Both the position numbers and the translations under genes were made by a program. From UBA2040 sp963977135 (GTDB lineage Bacteria > Bacteroidota > Bacteroidia > Flavobacteriales_D > Crocinitomicaceae), in contig CAXBNN010000006.1 of assembly GCA_963977135.1 (NCBI GenBank), positions 62,001 through 126,000 of the forward strand: 64,000 nucleotides of DNA. Direction: 5' to 3'. Position 1 is the stretch's first letter. Each line of letters starts with the position of its first letter. The notes below the pieces were generated by a model. It saw only the letters and a list, made by a program, of their open reading frames with translations, was not told the DNA's origin and made no database searches. Below, in pieces: positions 7,164 to 15,303 of the stretch.

Positions 7164-7892
7164 ATGCCACAAAAAGCAATCATCTTATTATTCCTTGGAT
7201 ATCTGTTTTATTCCTGTTCAGACAAGAAAATTCAACAGTCTGATTTATTGAGTTCTGGATCCCACAAATGGAGCATAGAAGCTTTAAATCAAAAAGCAAG
7301 CGATCATTTGGATAGTACCAAAAGGGACAATGACCTTTTCAAGCAGGACATTGAAACTTATGCCAAATATCCAGAAGTTTTTCAAAGTTACCCCTTAAAC
7401 AAATCACCTTTTCCTGTTGCGGAATATGACTATGCTGTTTCGTATGTTCCAATTACCATTATAATGGATGGAAAAGTATTCAAAGGAGTAAAAGTTGGCG
7501 AATGCGAAGATCCAGATTGTGAAAAGGTAATAGACAAATTGACTTTGTTGGTTTTAACCAATGATGAAGAGGCCGAAGAATTAACCATGGTTGATTCAAG
7601 AAATTTCCCCTATTTGACTGCTCAAGGTTATGTCAAGTTTTCAAACCACGAATATGAATGGACATTTTCTGCAAGTCCTGATGGATTTTCTACTCTATTG
7701 CTCAATATGAAACTCTTTGATTTGCGATTTGGCGAAACTGTACTCATCTACCCACAATCCGATAACTCGTTTCTTTACGACCAAATTAAAGACTCGCCAA
7801 ATAACTATGCGAGCTTAGACCAATTTGAAAAGTCTATCCTTGCTAATGAAAGAGTGAAATCGCAATTGAAATCTGAGAGAAATATAAAATAA
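7164..7892 (+). CDS. Hypothetical lipoprotein (242 aa)
   Basis: A short hydrophobic N-terminus (AIILLFLGYLFYSC) with a lipobox-like Tyr-Ser-Cys marks a lipoprotein. The mature part has a predicted helical start (LNQKASDHLDSTKRDNDLF), a central mixed region with a Cys pair (GECEDPDCEKV) and an acidic C-terminus. No family is recognised. It has its own promoter box and stands between two other exported proteins on the same strand, so an envelope role is likely. Confidence 0.65.
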   Translation: MPQKAIILLFLGYLFYSCSDKKIQQSDLLSSGSHKWSIEALNQKASDHLDSTKRDNDLFKQDIETYAKYPEVFQSYPLNKSPFPVAEYDYAVSYVPITIIMDGKVFKGVKVGECEDPDCEKVIDKLTLLVLTNDEEAEELTMVDSRNFPYLTAQGYVKFSNHEYEWTFSASPDGFSTLLLNMKLFDLRFGETVLIYPQSDNSFLYDQIKDSPNNYASLDQFEKSILANERVKSQLKSERNIK

Positions 7893-8059
7893 ATCTTTTT
7901 TCATTTTGAATAGTGCAATAAACCTGCTACATGGTTGGAAGTAATGCTTTTACCTGCTAGATTATCTTCAATTCTAAAAGAATTATTCATATCTTGTTTT
8001 ATCCAATTTGGAAAATTGAAGACACTCCTACTCATAGTTTAACTAAAATCGATAGTAAG

Positions 8060-8962
8060 ATGAAACAAGAAAAGTTAAAACAAGTGTTCGTGCTACTCGC
8101 AATAATGGCATTGACCTTTAATTCGTCAGCACAATCCTTTGAGAATTTGAATCATTTACCAGGACATCATTTGAAAACCTACTACAGCGATGGTTCTATG
8201 GCTCAGGCAGAAAATATGGCGAATCGTTGTGACCGAGTTATGTCATTTTATGCATCCATACTGCAGTTTGAACCTTCTGTTACATTATTGGTTCTATCTC
8301 CTGCAGATTGGACCAAATACACAGAATTTCCTGTTTACGGAATGCCTCATTATGATGATGCTCAAATACTTATAGTTGCTTCTGAGGATAATGATTTTTG
8401 GAAAAGTTTTATTCCAGCAATGGAAAAGTTACCTTCAGATCTCGCAAAAGAAATTTCTACCACCTACGCTAGTAAAGATGGAGAATTAACAATGAGGGAC
8501 TTTTTTGATCTTTTGGCCATTCACGAATTGGGACATGCTTTTCATATCCAAGGCGGCCTTAAAATGCAACGAAAATGGATGGGAGAATTATTAGCCAATA
8601 TATTTCTTCATACTTACATTGCCGAAAAAGAGTCAGATTTGTTGCCCGCACTAACGGTTTTCCCAAAAATGGTGGTCAGCTCAATAAACAAGGAAGATTT
8701 AAAATTCACCACCCTAGAGGAATTGGAATCCAACTACGGATTACTTGGTCAACAGTTTCCTCAAAACTATGGATGGTATCAATGTCGTTGGCACATGGCC
8801 GCAGGAGATATTTACGATGCTGGAGGTATAAAAGCATTTAACGCACTCTGGTACGAATTACAAAAAGAAAAAGAACAACTGGACGATGCAGCCTTCCTCC
8901 TGCTTTTGTCAACCAAAGTAGACCAAAGCGTCGCAAACGTTCCTCTTAATTGGAATGAGTAA
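8060..8962 (+). CDS. Secreted HELGH zinc metalloprotease-like protein
   Basis: I place the start at the ATG at 8060, which gives a proper signal peptide (KQEKLKQVFVLLAIMALTFNSSAQ); the frame is open further upstream to 7994. In the 300-residue product the motif LAIHELGHAFHIQ (around residue 160) is a canonical HExxH zinc site. A downstream Glu in the next helix (WMGELLANIFLHTYIAEKE) could be the third ligand, as in gluzincins. The rest is not recognised. It is a probable periplasmic or secreted protease; its substrate is unknown. Confidence 0.75.
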   Translation: MKQEKLKQVFVLLAIMALTFNSSAQSFENLNHLPGHHLKTYYSDGSMAQAENMANRCDRVMSFYASILQFEPSVTLLVLSPADWTKYTEFPVYGMPHYDDAQILIVASEDNDFWKSFIPAMEKLPSDLAKEISTTYASKDGELTMRDFFDLLAIHELGHAFHIQGGLKMQRKWMGELLANIFLHTYIAEKESDLLPALTVFPKMVVSSINKEDLKFTTLEELESNYGLLGQQFPQNYGWYQCRWHMAAGDIYDAGGIKAFNALWYELQKEKEQLDDAAFLLLLSTKVDQSVANVPLNWNE

Positions 8963-8979
8963 TAAACAAGCATGAATCA

Positions 8980-9789
8980 ATGATAAAATTCTTTAGAAAA
9001 ATTCGTAAAAAATTGTTGGCAGACCTGCCTGACGGCAAGGCAGGAAACCCGCCTAATGGACGGACAGGCAAATTCGGTAGTTATTTGATCTATGCCTTTG
9101 GCGAAATTATACTTGTGGTTATTGGAATTTTGATTGCTTTGAGTGTCAATAACTGGAACCAAGAAAAAAAAGATAGAAAAACTGGTGAAGAATATTTAGC
9201 AAGAATTCACAGAGATCTGGTTCAGGACACGACCAATTTTAGAAGAATACTAATCAGTAACAAAATTTTAAGAGAAGATATCAAAGGATTGCTTGTTTCT
9301 ATATACGCGGGAGTAGATAATATCAAGCAAGTTCAAGAAATGAGTAAGACATTTGACGATGCACTGGACCAGGTATTTATTACAAATGATAACACTTATA
9401 AAGGCATGGCTAGTTCTGGAGCATTGAATTTAATTCACAATATGGAATTAAAGGATGAGATAGTTGATTTGTATAGTGAATACGAACAAAACAAAGCTTT
9501 ACTCTCGTCAATTAGTGAATGGATGATCAGTATAGTTAATAGAATGGACTCTGAAACTGACTTTCTAAAATTTGGACAGGGCGTTTCTGATATTTTCACC
9601 ACACCAGAAATGTTAAATGAAAAGGATTTTGCTTTTATAAATAATAGAGAAGATCCAAAGTTTAAAATTCTCATTCGAGCTATTTCTGCTGCAGCCTTTA
9701 ATCAAAGCGTATACAGTTCTTATTATCATAAATTAATAAAGAGATCTGGGGCAGTTTTAAAACGTATTGATCAAGAATTGAAAAAATAG
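8980..9789 (+). CDS. DUF6090 family membrane protein with repeat-derived insert
   Basis: A 269-residue DUF6090 protein. It has the signature start MIKFFRKIRKKLL, a single transmembrane helix (FGEIILVVIGILIALSVNNWN, about residues 41-61) and a long helical C-terminal domain. Between the basic start and the helix is an extra Pro/Gly-rich stretch (LPDGKAGNPPNGRTGK) encoded by the palindromic DNA repeat at 9024-9072; paralogues at 31066 and 34902 have shorter versions. Function is unknown; the domain after the helix is predicted to lie on one side of the inner membrane. It begins 17 nt after the protease gene. Confidence 0.85.
   Translation: MIKFFRKIRKKLLADLPDGKAGNPPNGRTGKFGSYLIYAFGEIILVVIGILIALSVNNWNQEKKDRKTGEEYLARIHRDLVQDTTNFRRILISNKILREDIKGLLVSIYAGVDNIKQVQEMSKTFDDALDQVFITNDNTYKGMASSGALNLIHNMELKDEIVDLYSEYEQNKALLSSISEWMISIVNRMDSETDFLKFGQGVSDIFTTPEMLNEKDFAFINNREDPKFKILIRAISAAAFNQSVYSSYYHKLIKRSGAVLKRIDQELKK
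9024..9072. repeat. Palindromic CCTGCC-type repeat inside a DUF6090 gene
   Basis: CCTGCCT (9024-9030) pairs with AGGCAGG (9038-9044), followed by a second degenerate unit (GCCTAATGGACGGACAGGC). The inserted length keeps the reading frame. Related units are at 34948, 45049 and 60165. Confidence 0.8.
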
Positions 9790-9801
9790 CGAGTACACGA
9801 C

Positions 9802-9843
9802 ATGATAAAATTCTTCAGAAAAGTCCGTCAAAGCTTTTGCTAA
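9802..9843 (+). pseudogene. Remnant of another DUF6090 gene
   Basis: ATG at 9802 encodes MIKFFRKVRQSFC and then stops. The first ten residues match the DUF6090 signature start, and the gene begins 12 nt after the intact paralogue's stop, at the expected spacing for a tandem copy. The rest of the gene is gone. Confidence 0.75.
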
Positions 9844-9911
9844 TTTTCGATTTCCGCAACTCCCCTATTTCACCTTACGACATTCGATTGTGAGCTCTCA
9901 GGTTATTGGTC

Positions 9912-9919
9912 TAAACTTG
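9912..9919 (+). promoter_or_regulatory. -7 box TAAACTTG, diverged copy of a repeated promoter
   Basis: The stretch 9846-9919 resembles the promoter units at 10595 and 12719: the same TTTCCGCAACTCC start, CATTCGATT, then a TA[AG]ACTTG box. It precedes the gene at 9944. Confidence 0.5.
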
Positions 9920-9943
9920 TAGTGTTCATTAAAACAATTTGAA

Positions 9944-10543
9944 ATGAAAAAAAGAGCACAAATAATTTTTGCGATAATTACTCTCTTTAGCACATTCGCT
10001 TCGGCTAATGAGTTAACAAATGAGATACCTGTAACAACATTAGTATCGGATTTTAGTAAAATTGAAAAAGATTCCTCTGGTTTTGTGTTGGTTCATAAAA
10101 CAAAAAATGTCAAGCGCTTTGTTCCATTAAATCAATACGTAAAGCTTAACGCAAACGGTTCTGCAAAATTGAAAATTAAGGCCAATGTAATTTCGGTTGA
10201 TGATAAACAAATGTTACTTGTTCACAGGTTAAAAGGAAAAAGCGATACAATTCGCGTCCAATTAAATGAAATTACTAAAATTCAAATTTACAATTCTCGG
10301 CAAAGTAATCTTAATCTATTAGCCGGAAATATGATAGCGACATCAATACTTGTAACACCGGTTGCATTATATTTGGGCTATGGATTGGCCGAGTACGGTC
10401 TCGGTGGTGCTTCTGCGATTAGCTTTACTATAGCCGCTGCACATATTGCTGCGTTTAAAATGGCAGGCTGGTTAAGAGGAACGAAATACAAATCTCAAAA
10501 ATGGACAATTTTAAGTTCAGAAATATACTTGAAAAAGAGTTAA
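9944..10543 (+). CDS. Exported hypothetical protein with C-terminal membrane segment
   Basis: A 199-residue protein with a signal peptide (KKRAQIIFAIITLFSTFASA). A mixed strand domain follows (SGFVLVHKTKNVKRFVPL, KANVISVDDKQMLLVHRLKGKSD), then hydrophobic Gly/Ala-rich segments (LLAGNMIATSILVTPVALYLGYGL and SAISFTIAAAHIAAF). It ends in a short basic tail. No family is recognised. It shares a diverged promoter with the two lipoprotein paralogues that follow, suggesting common control. Confidence 0.65.
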   Translation: MKKRAQIIFAIITLFSTFASANELTNEIPVTTLVSDFSKIEKDSSGFVLVHKTKNVKRFVPLNQYVKLNANGSAKLKIKANVISVDDKQMLLVHRLKGKSDTIRVQLNEITKIQIYNSRQSNLNLLAGNMIATSILVTPVALYLGYGLAEYGLGGASAISFTIAAAHIAAFKMAGWLRGTKYKSQKWTILSSEIYLKKS

Positions 10544-10594
10544 ATAGGTTTAAATCGAATTGCAATCGAATCGTTCTTTCTATTTCGTTTGACT

Positions 10595-10753
10595 GCGATT
10601 TCCGCAACTCCAAAATTATTTCCTGCGGCATTCGATTATACCTCTAGAATTTTTTATTTTAGACTTGTACAAGTAAAACAAATAATAAACCATAAGCTGC
10701 CAACAAAGCTGTTACTTAGACTTAGGAGTATGATGAATCTTAAAAAAATGAAG
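10595..10753 (+). repeat. Duplicated promoter/leader unit, copy 1
   Basis: Roughly 150 bp (TTTCCGCAACTCC to the first codons of the lipoprotein gene) recur almost unchanged at 12719-12877. The unit includes a TAGACTTG -7 box (10660-10667), a leader and a TAGGAG ribosome-binding site. Confidence 0.9.
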
Positions 10754-11257
10754 TTCATGATTATTGCGATTGTATATGGAAGTGTGCTCAGCGCATGCTC
10801 ATCTTACAATCACCTCAATTACCGCAGTGAAAAACAAGGTACTAAAAAAACAGCAAAAGAATTAGACAAAGAAGCCATCACGGAAGTGCCGGTTGATCTT
10901 GAAAAAGAGAGGGGAATTATTCTTCCAACAAAAAAGGCTCATGAAGCTCAGGTTGATCTTACAGCAGAAAATGAAGGTTCCGTTTTGGCGGACCATTCAA
11001 ACGAGAAGTCTTTTCCCTCAACTTTACCGGAAAATAATTCAAAAATTTTAGTAGAAAATTTCGTTGGTGACACTTTAGAAAAATCGGCAAATAAAACGGA
11101 TCAAATTGCAGAAGAAGAACCTGCTGAAGAATCTGTTGGTAAGTCTCCTAGTAATGGTGGGGTTCTGCTCGGCTTAGGGATAATTTTAGCTCTGACCATA
11201 ATAATAGTCTTAATTGTTAAGTCTGTTAATTCCGCTAAGAGTAATTTAAACTGGTAA
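10730..11257 (+). CDS. Lipoprotein with C-terminal TM helix, paralogue 1
   Basis: The frame is open from 10589, but a strong AGGAG precedes a tandem ATGATG at 10730, and from there a lipoprotein signal (FMIIAIVYGSVLSAC) follows, so this start is chosen. The mature 150-odd residues are hydrophilic (SSYNHLNYRSEKQ, acidic repeats, EEEPAEESVGK). They end in one membrane helix (GGVLLGLGIILALTIIIVLIV) and a short basic tail. It is paralogous to the gene at 12855 through the signal and first 70 residues (SSYNHxNYRxEKQ, REIILPT) but differs in the C-terminus. Function is unknown. Confidence 0.75.
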   Translation: MMNLKKMKFMIIAIVYGSVLSACSSYNHLNYRSEKQGTKKTAKELDKEAITEVPVDLEKERGIILPTKKAHEAQVDLTAENEGSVLADHSNEKSFPSTLPENNSKILVENFVGDTLEKSANKTDQIAEEEPAEESVGKSPSNGGVLLGLGIILALTIIIVLIVKSVNSAKSNLNW

Positions 11258-11320
11258 ACACAAAGTTCTTCATCACCATTGATATCAAAATCAATAAAAA
11301 CAACTATTAAAAAAGAAATT

Positions 11321-12670
11321 ATGAAAAGTTTTATAATCACATTAAGTCTACTATTCATGGCCAATGTTAATGGTCAAATTATTGGAACTGGATATTTTAA
11401 TAATCTTGCAATTTGTCAAAGTGGCAATCTAATGACATGGGGACATAACGGAGGCGGTGAACTCGGCACAGGTAATTCAATGACCGTTCAAAATTCAAAT
11501 GTTCCAGTAAACGTTATTAGCCTAACCAACCTAACAGCTGTGGCTGGAGGAGATTATTACGCCATGGCTTTAAAATCGGATGGAACGGTTTGGTCGTGGG
11601 GAGAAGATGGCACCAACAATTATTCTGATGTTCCTGTTCAAATTGCAGGTCTTTCAAATGTAATTGCAATTGCAGGCGGAAGCAGTCATTCTCTTGCACT
11701 TAAATCGGATGGAACGGTTTGGGCTTGGGGCTCTAACTACCAAGGCTACTTAGGAAATGGAACAACCACGCCAAGCTCAACACCTGTTCAAGTAAATAAT
11801 CTTTCATCTATAACTGCCATTGCAACAAAAGGTCGAAATTGTATTGCCTTAAAAAACGATGGAACAATTTGGGCTTGGGGAAGAAATTCTTATGGTGCAA
11901 TCGGAGACGGAACAACGATCGATCGATATGAACCAATTCAAGTTAGTGGTTTATCTGGCGTAAAAGGAATTGCGACAGGAATTGAAACTTCTTTTGCCCT
12001 ATTGAGCGATAGCACGGTATGGGCTTGGGGTTACAACGCTGAAGCTGAACTGGGCATTGGCAATACAATCGATCAACTGACACCTGTTCAAATACCAAAT
12101 TTCGGAAGTGTAAAATACATCGCTTCAGGTTGGTATCATTCAGCTGCAATAAAAGCTAACGGTGAATTATGGATGTGGGGCGATAATGGTTTTGGATACT
12201 TTGGGAATGGTACTACAAACCCAACATTAGTTCCTGTCGAAATCCCAAATCTCACGGGAATACTTGCTTTTTCGGGAGGAAGATATCATTCAGTTTTTCA
12301 TAAAAATGATGGCACAATATGGACTTCTGGGTTCAACGATGAAGGGCAACTAGGAGATGGAACATATAATCAAAGTCCTAGCCCTGTCCAAGTCATAAAT
12401 CTTTGCCAAATGACAAATAACCTAAACGAAAACAATACCCAATTAAATTTTAATCTATATCCTGTACCAACGTCTGACAAACTATTTATTGAAATCGAAA
12501 ATAAAACGAATGTTTCCATTGAAATAATTGATGGTACTGGGAAAGTACTTATTGATGAACTTTATAGTCAATCTGGAATTGATGTGAATGAACTTACCCA
12601 AGGTCTATATTTCTTGAAGATAACCAGTGATAAAGGTTCACAGACAGTTCAATTCAATAAGTCCTATTAA
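11321..12670 (+). CDS. RCC1-repeat secreted protein with T9SS sorting domain
   Basis: A signal peptide (KSFIITLSLLFMANVNGQ) from the ATG at 11321 fixes the start; the frame is open from 11279. Seven RCC1-type repeats follow (pattern VAGGDYYAMALKSDGTVWSWGxN, about 50 residues each), forming a seven-bladed propeller. The last 75 residues (FNLYPVPTSDKLFIEIEN ... GLYFLKITSDKGSQTVQF) are a type A T9SS sorting domain, so the protein should cross the outer membrane by type IX secretion and end up on the surface or outside. The ligand is unknown. It sits between the two duplicated lipoprotein genes. Confidence 0.9.
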   Translation: MKSFIITLSLLFMANVNGQIIGTGYFNNLAICQSGNLMTWGHNGGGELGTGNSMTVQNSNVPVNVISLTNLTAVAGGDYYAMALKSDGTVWSWGEDGTNNYSDVPVQIAGLSNVIAIAGGSSHSLALKSDGTVWAWGSNYQGYLGNGTTTPSSTPVQVNNLSSITAIATKGRNCIALKNDGTIWAWGRNSYGAIGDGTTIDRYEPIQVSGLSGVKGIATGIETSFALLSDSTVWAWGYNAEAELGIGNTIDQLTPVQIPNFGSVKYIASGWYHSAAIKANGELWMWGDNGFGYFGNGTTNPTLVPVEIPNLTGILAFSGGRYHSVFHKNDGTIWTSGFNDEGQLGDGTYNQSPSPVQVINLCQMTNNLNENNTQLNFNLYPVPTSDKLFIEIENKTNVSIEIIDGTGKVLIDELYSQSGIDVNELTQGLYFLKITSDKGSQTVQFNKSY

Positions 12671-12718
12671 AAAGGTTCAATTTACAGATAGCTTTTGGTA
12701 ATTTAAATCGCCCAATTT

Positions 12719-12877
12719 GCGTTTTCCGCAACTCCAAAATTATTTCCTGCGGCATTCGATTTTACCCCTAGAATTTTTTATCTTAGACTTGTACAAGTAA
12801 AACAAATATTTAAACCATAAGCTGCCAATAAAGCAGTTACTTAAACTTAGGAGAATGATGAATCTTAATAAAACGAA
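12719..12877 (+). repeat. Duplicated promoter/leader unit, copy 2
   Basis: Near-identical to 10595-10753, including TTTCCGCAACTCC, the TAGACTTG box (12784-12791), the leader and the TAGGAG Shine-Dalgarno before ATGATG. Confidence 0.9.
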
Positions 12878-13610
12878 GTTAATGGTCTTAGCTATTGTAT
12901 TTGGAAGTATAATGAGCTCTTGCTCTTCATACAACCACATCAATTACCGCAACGAAAAGCAAGTTGCTAGCAAACAAGACAAACAAATCGACAAAGAAAC
13001 GATCGCTGAATTGCCGATTGAACAGGGTATTGAATTGGGAAGAGAAATTATTCTTCCGACAGGCGAAAATGAAACCTTAGTCAATCCCGCAAATGTGGCC
13101 GGTGATCAAGGTTTGGTTTTGGTAGAAAAAAACAAGAAAAAGTCTTTTACAGCAAAACTTGCCAACATCAAAGGACCAAATAATATTATCGCGAATTTAA
13201 TTGAGAAAGTATCTGATCATCAGGTGAAAACATCCATTAAAACTAGCGATGAATCAGGTAAATCACAACCACGTAAACTTTACGATATTTTCTTTTGGAT
13301 TATGGTTGCGTTAACGATTGTCGTTGCCGTATTGATGATTACTGGCACCTATCTAGCATTCGCTGGTTCAATAATAAATCCATTTTATTTAATGGTTCCT
13401 GCTTTCGTTTTGTTCTTATTTGGGTATGTTCTATTGATTCTTCTAAATTTCGTTTTACCAAAAAAAATAGACAACGCCGAGAAAGACAGTGCCTTTGGCA
13501 GAAAGAAAACATTTTCTATGTTGACATTTATTATGGCTTGCATTCCCTTAGGCGCTCTTTTAATTATAGGTATTAGTTATTTAATCAGCAATGGTGGTTT
13601 TTATTTTTAA
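12855..13610 (+). CDS. Lipoprotein with four TM segments, paralogue 2
   Basis: A 251-residue protein starting at ATGATG after AGGAG. A lipobox-like signal (VLAIVFGSIMSSC) and an N-terminal domain match paralogue 1 (SSYNHINYRNEKQ ... REIILPTGENETLVNPAN). The C-terminal half is different: about four hydrophobic segments (IFFWIMVALTIVVAVLMITG, PFYLMVPAFVLFLFGYVLLILL, FSMLTFIMACIPLGALLIIG). The pair shows that one exported head has been joined to two kinds of membrane tail. Function is unknown. A terminator follows at 13727. Confidence 0.75.
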   Translation: MMNLNKTKLMVLAIVFGSIMSSCSSYNHINYRNEKQVASKQDKQIDKETIAELPIEQGIELGREIILPTGENETLVNPANVAGDQGLVLVEKNKKKSFTAKLANIKGPNNIIANLIEKVSDHQVKTSIKTSDESGKSQPRKLYDIFFWIMVALTIVVAVLMITGTYLAFAGSIINPFYLMVPAFVLFLFGYVLLILLNFVLPKKIDNAEKDSAFGRKKTFSMLTFIMACIPLGALLIIGISYLISNGGFYF

Positions 13611-13726
13611 GGATTACTACTACTACTCGCCCTCAATAACGCTCAACCGACTCTTTGTCTTAGTTAATTCATACCACAAGACTTGGATTCGGTTGAGGAG
13701 GTTGAAACCATTTTTTTTATTAATAT

Positions 13727-13760
13727 AGTCTCAAAGAAGAAATTCTTTGAGACTTTTTTT
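13727..13760 (+). terminator. Terminator in the 13.6-13.9 kb gap
   Basis: A perfect 12-bp stem (13727-13738 with 13743-13754), GAAA tetraloop and T-run. The rest of the 314-nt gap (13611-13924) shows no gene or other clear element. Confidence 0.92.
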
Positions 13761-13924
13761 AGTTAGGTAAGTGCCTAAGTCATTCTAAAGAAAATAAATT
13801 TCTGCCGTTAATTGACTTATTATCAACTCACCAAGCAATAGCTATCTTTAATAAAATACTGTATTTTGTAACCTCTTCTGAATGCGAGTGGTCTAAGATT
13901 ATATAAACCATAAAAAATAAGAAA

Positions 13925-14257
13925 ATGGCAGTAGAAATTTTAATTCCTTTTATCGTGTTTACAACAATCTTTGGGGTATTGTACACATTTTTAATGACAA
14001 GAAACAAAGAGCGCTTAGCTATGATAGAAAAAGGTGCTGATCCAAACATCTTTGCCCAGAGAAGAACCAGAATAGGTATTAAGCTCGGATTATTGTTAAT
14101 GGGCATTGCTTTTGGCGTATTAATGGGGCAAATGATTACGCATTTGAGTTCCATGGATAAAGAGCCAGCAACAATATCAATGATTTGTCTTTGGGCCGGT
14201 GCTGGATTGGTTCTTGAGCATTTTTTATCCAAAAAGGATACTAATCAGGATGTATAA
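13925..14257 (+). CDS. DUF6249-type membrane protein
   Basis: A 110-residue protein with an N-terminal membrane helix (EILIPFIVFTTIFGVLYTF), the conserved cytoplasmic motif NKERLAMIEKGADPNIF, then two more helices. The arginine-lysine and ERLAMIEKG motif identify the DUF6249 family. It is 2 nt before the sigma-factor gene, so it is the first gene of a three-gene unit with the ECF sigma and its probable anti-sigma. Confidence 0.85.
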   Translation: MAVEILIPFIVFTTIFGVLYTFLMTRNKERLAMIEKGADPNIFAQRRTRIGIKLGLLLMGIAFGVLMGQMITHLSSMDKEPATISMICLWAGAGLVLEHFLSKKDTNQDV

Positions 14258-14259
14258 AG

Positions 14260-14829
14260 ATGGTCGATCTAGACGATAAAATATACATTCAGCAAGTATT
14301 GGACGGAGAAACTTCGTCCTTTACCCATTTGGTGAATAAGTACAAGGACATGGTGTTTACCGTCTGCTACAGAATTACCAAACAGCGTGAAGATGCGGAA
14401 GATCTTGCCCAAGTTGCTTTTCTAAAGGCTTTTAAAAAGTTGCACACGTTTAAAGGATCATCAAAATTCTCTACGTGGTTATATACTATTGCCTATAGAT
14501 CAGCTATTTCTAAGTATCAATTAAAGAAAATCGATACAGTTAGCGAGGATTATCATATGGATAAAGCAACAGAAGACTCTTTTCCTCAGCTTGAAGAGTT
14601 GCAAGGTCAAGAACAACAATTTTACGTTCAAAAGGCGATTGAAAGCCTTCCTGAAATTGATGGAGTTATCATAACTTTGTTTTATATTGATGAAAGTAGC
14701 ATTCAGGAAATCGTCGCGATAACTGATCTCAGTGAGGCCAATGTAAAAGTTAAGCTTCATCGAGCTCGAAAACAACTAAAAATAAATTTGGAAGCCTTAC
14801 TCCAACATGAATTAAAATCTATCATCTGA
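14260..14829 (+). CDS. ECF-type RNA polymerase sigma factor
   Basis: A 189-residue sigma-70 family factor. Region 2 runs about residues 20-90 (HLVNKYKDMVFTVCYRITKQREDAEDLAQVAFLKAFKKL, with FSTWLYTIAYRSAISKYQ for -10 recognition), then a linker, and region 4 is about 125-180 (ESLPEIDGVIITLFYIDESSIQEIVAITDLSEANVKVKLHRARKQL, a helix-turn-helix). It should direct polymerase to a dedicated regulon. Its stop overlaps the start of the next gene (TGATG), so the downstream protein is likely its regulator. Confidence 0.93.
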   Translation: MVDLDDKIYIQQVLDGETSSFTHLVNKYKDMVFTVCYRITKQREDAEDLAQVAFLKAFKKLHTFKGSSKFSTWLYTIAYRSAISKYQLKKIDTVSEDYHMDKATEDSFPQLEELQGQEQQFYVQKAIESLPEIDGVIITLFYIDESSIQEIVAITDLSEANVKVKLHRARKQLKINLEALLQHELKSII

Positions 14830-15278
14830 TGAAGGAGAATAAAAAAGAAATATTAAAAAAAGGGTTGATGAAAACTGACACTGATTTTACTTCTAAATTG
14901 ATGAATAAAATCAATGCTGAGGAAGAAGCCTTGTCGAATGTGTTGACAAGACACGGATCCGTTTCCACATCTCCCGACTTCACCGCTCAATTAATGAGTC
15001 AACTTGAAGGTAAATCAACTGCTATTCCTTACGAACCAGCTATCTCTAAAAAAGCATGGATAGGAATTGCTGCAATGTCCATAGGGCTTGTCTTTTTCAC
15101 CTTAATCTCAGGAACCGAAAACTCTCGCGAATTGGGAGTACAACAAGGCTTTGGACGAGTAATGAATGATGTAGGGACTTTCTTTTCTGGTGGATCTATT
15201 TTCAACTATGTTATGCTTGGCAGCTTACTACTTTCTATTGGTCTTGTGGTTGAGCAAAAAGTGGGCAAGAAGATGTAG
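14829..15278 (+). CDS. Putative anti-sigma membrane protein
   Basis: A 149-residue protein coupled to the sigma gene by a 1-nt overlap. The N-terminal half carries two copies of a short motif (TDFTSKLMNKI about residues 17-27 and PDFTAQLMSQL about 49-59), possibly a duplicated binding helix. Two membrane helices follow (WIGIAAMSIGLVFFTLI and FNYVMLGSLLLSIGLVV). One-gene-downstream membrane proteins of this kind usually hold the ECF factor inactive. The zinc-finger HxxxCxxC motif of classical anti-sigmas is absent, so the role is inferred from position and topology. Confidence 0.7.
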   Translation: MKENKKEILKKGLMKTDTDFTSKLMNKINAEEEALSNVLTRHGSVSTSPDFTAQLMSQLEGKSTAIPYEPAISKKAWIGIAAMSIGLVFFTLISGTENSRELGVQQGFGRVMNDVGTFFSGGSIFNYVMLGSLLLSIGLVVEQKVGKKM

Positions 15279-15303
15279 CTCTTGTAAATACAGATTGACC
15301 TAT

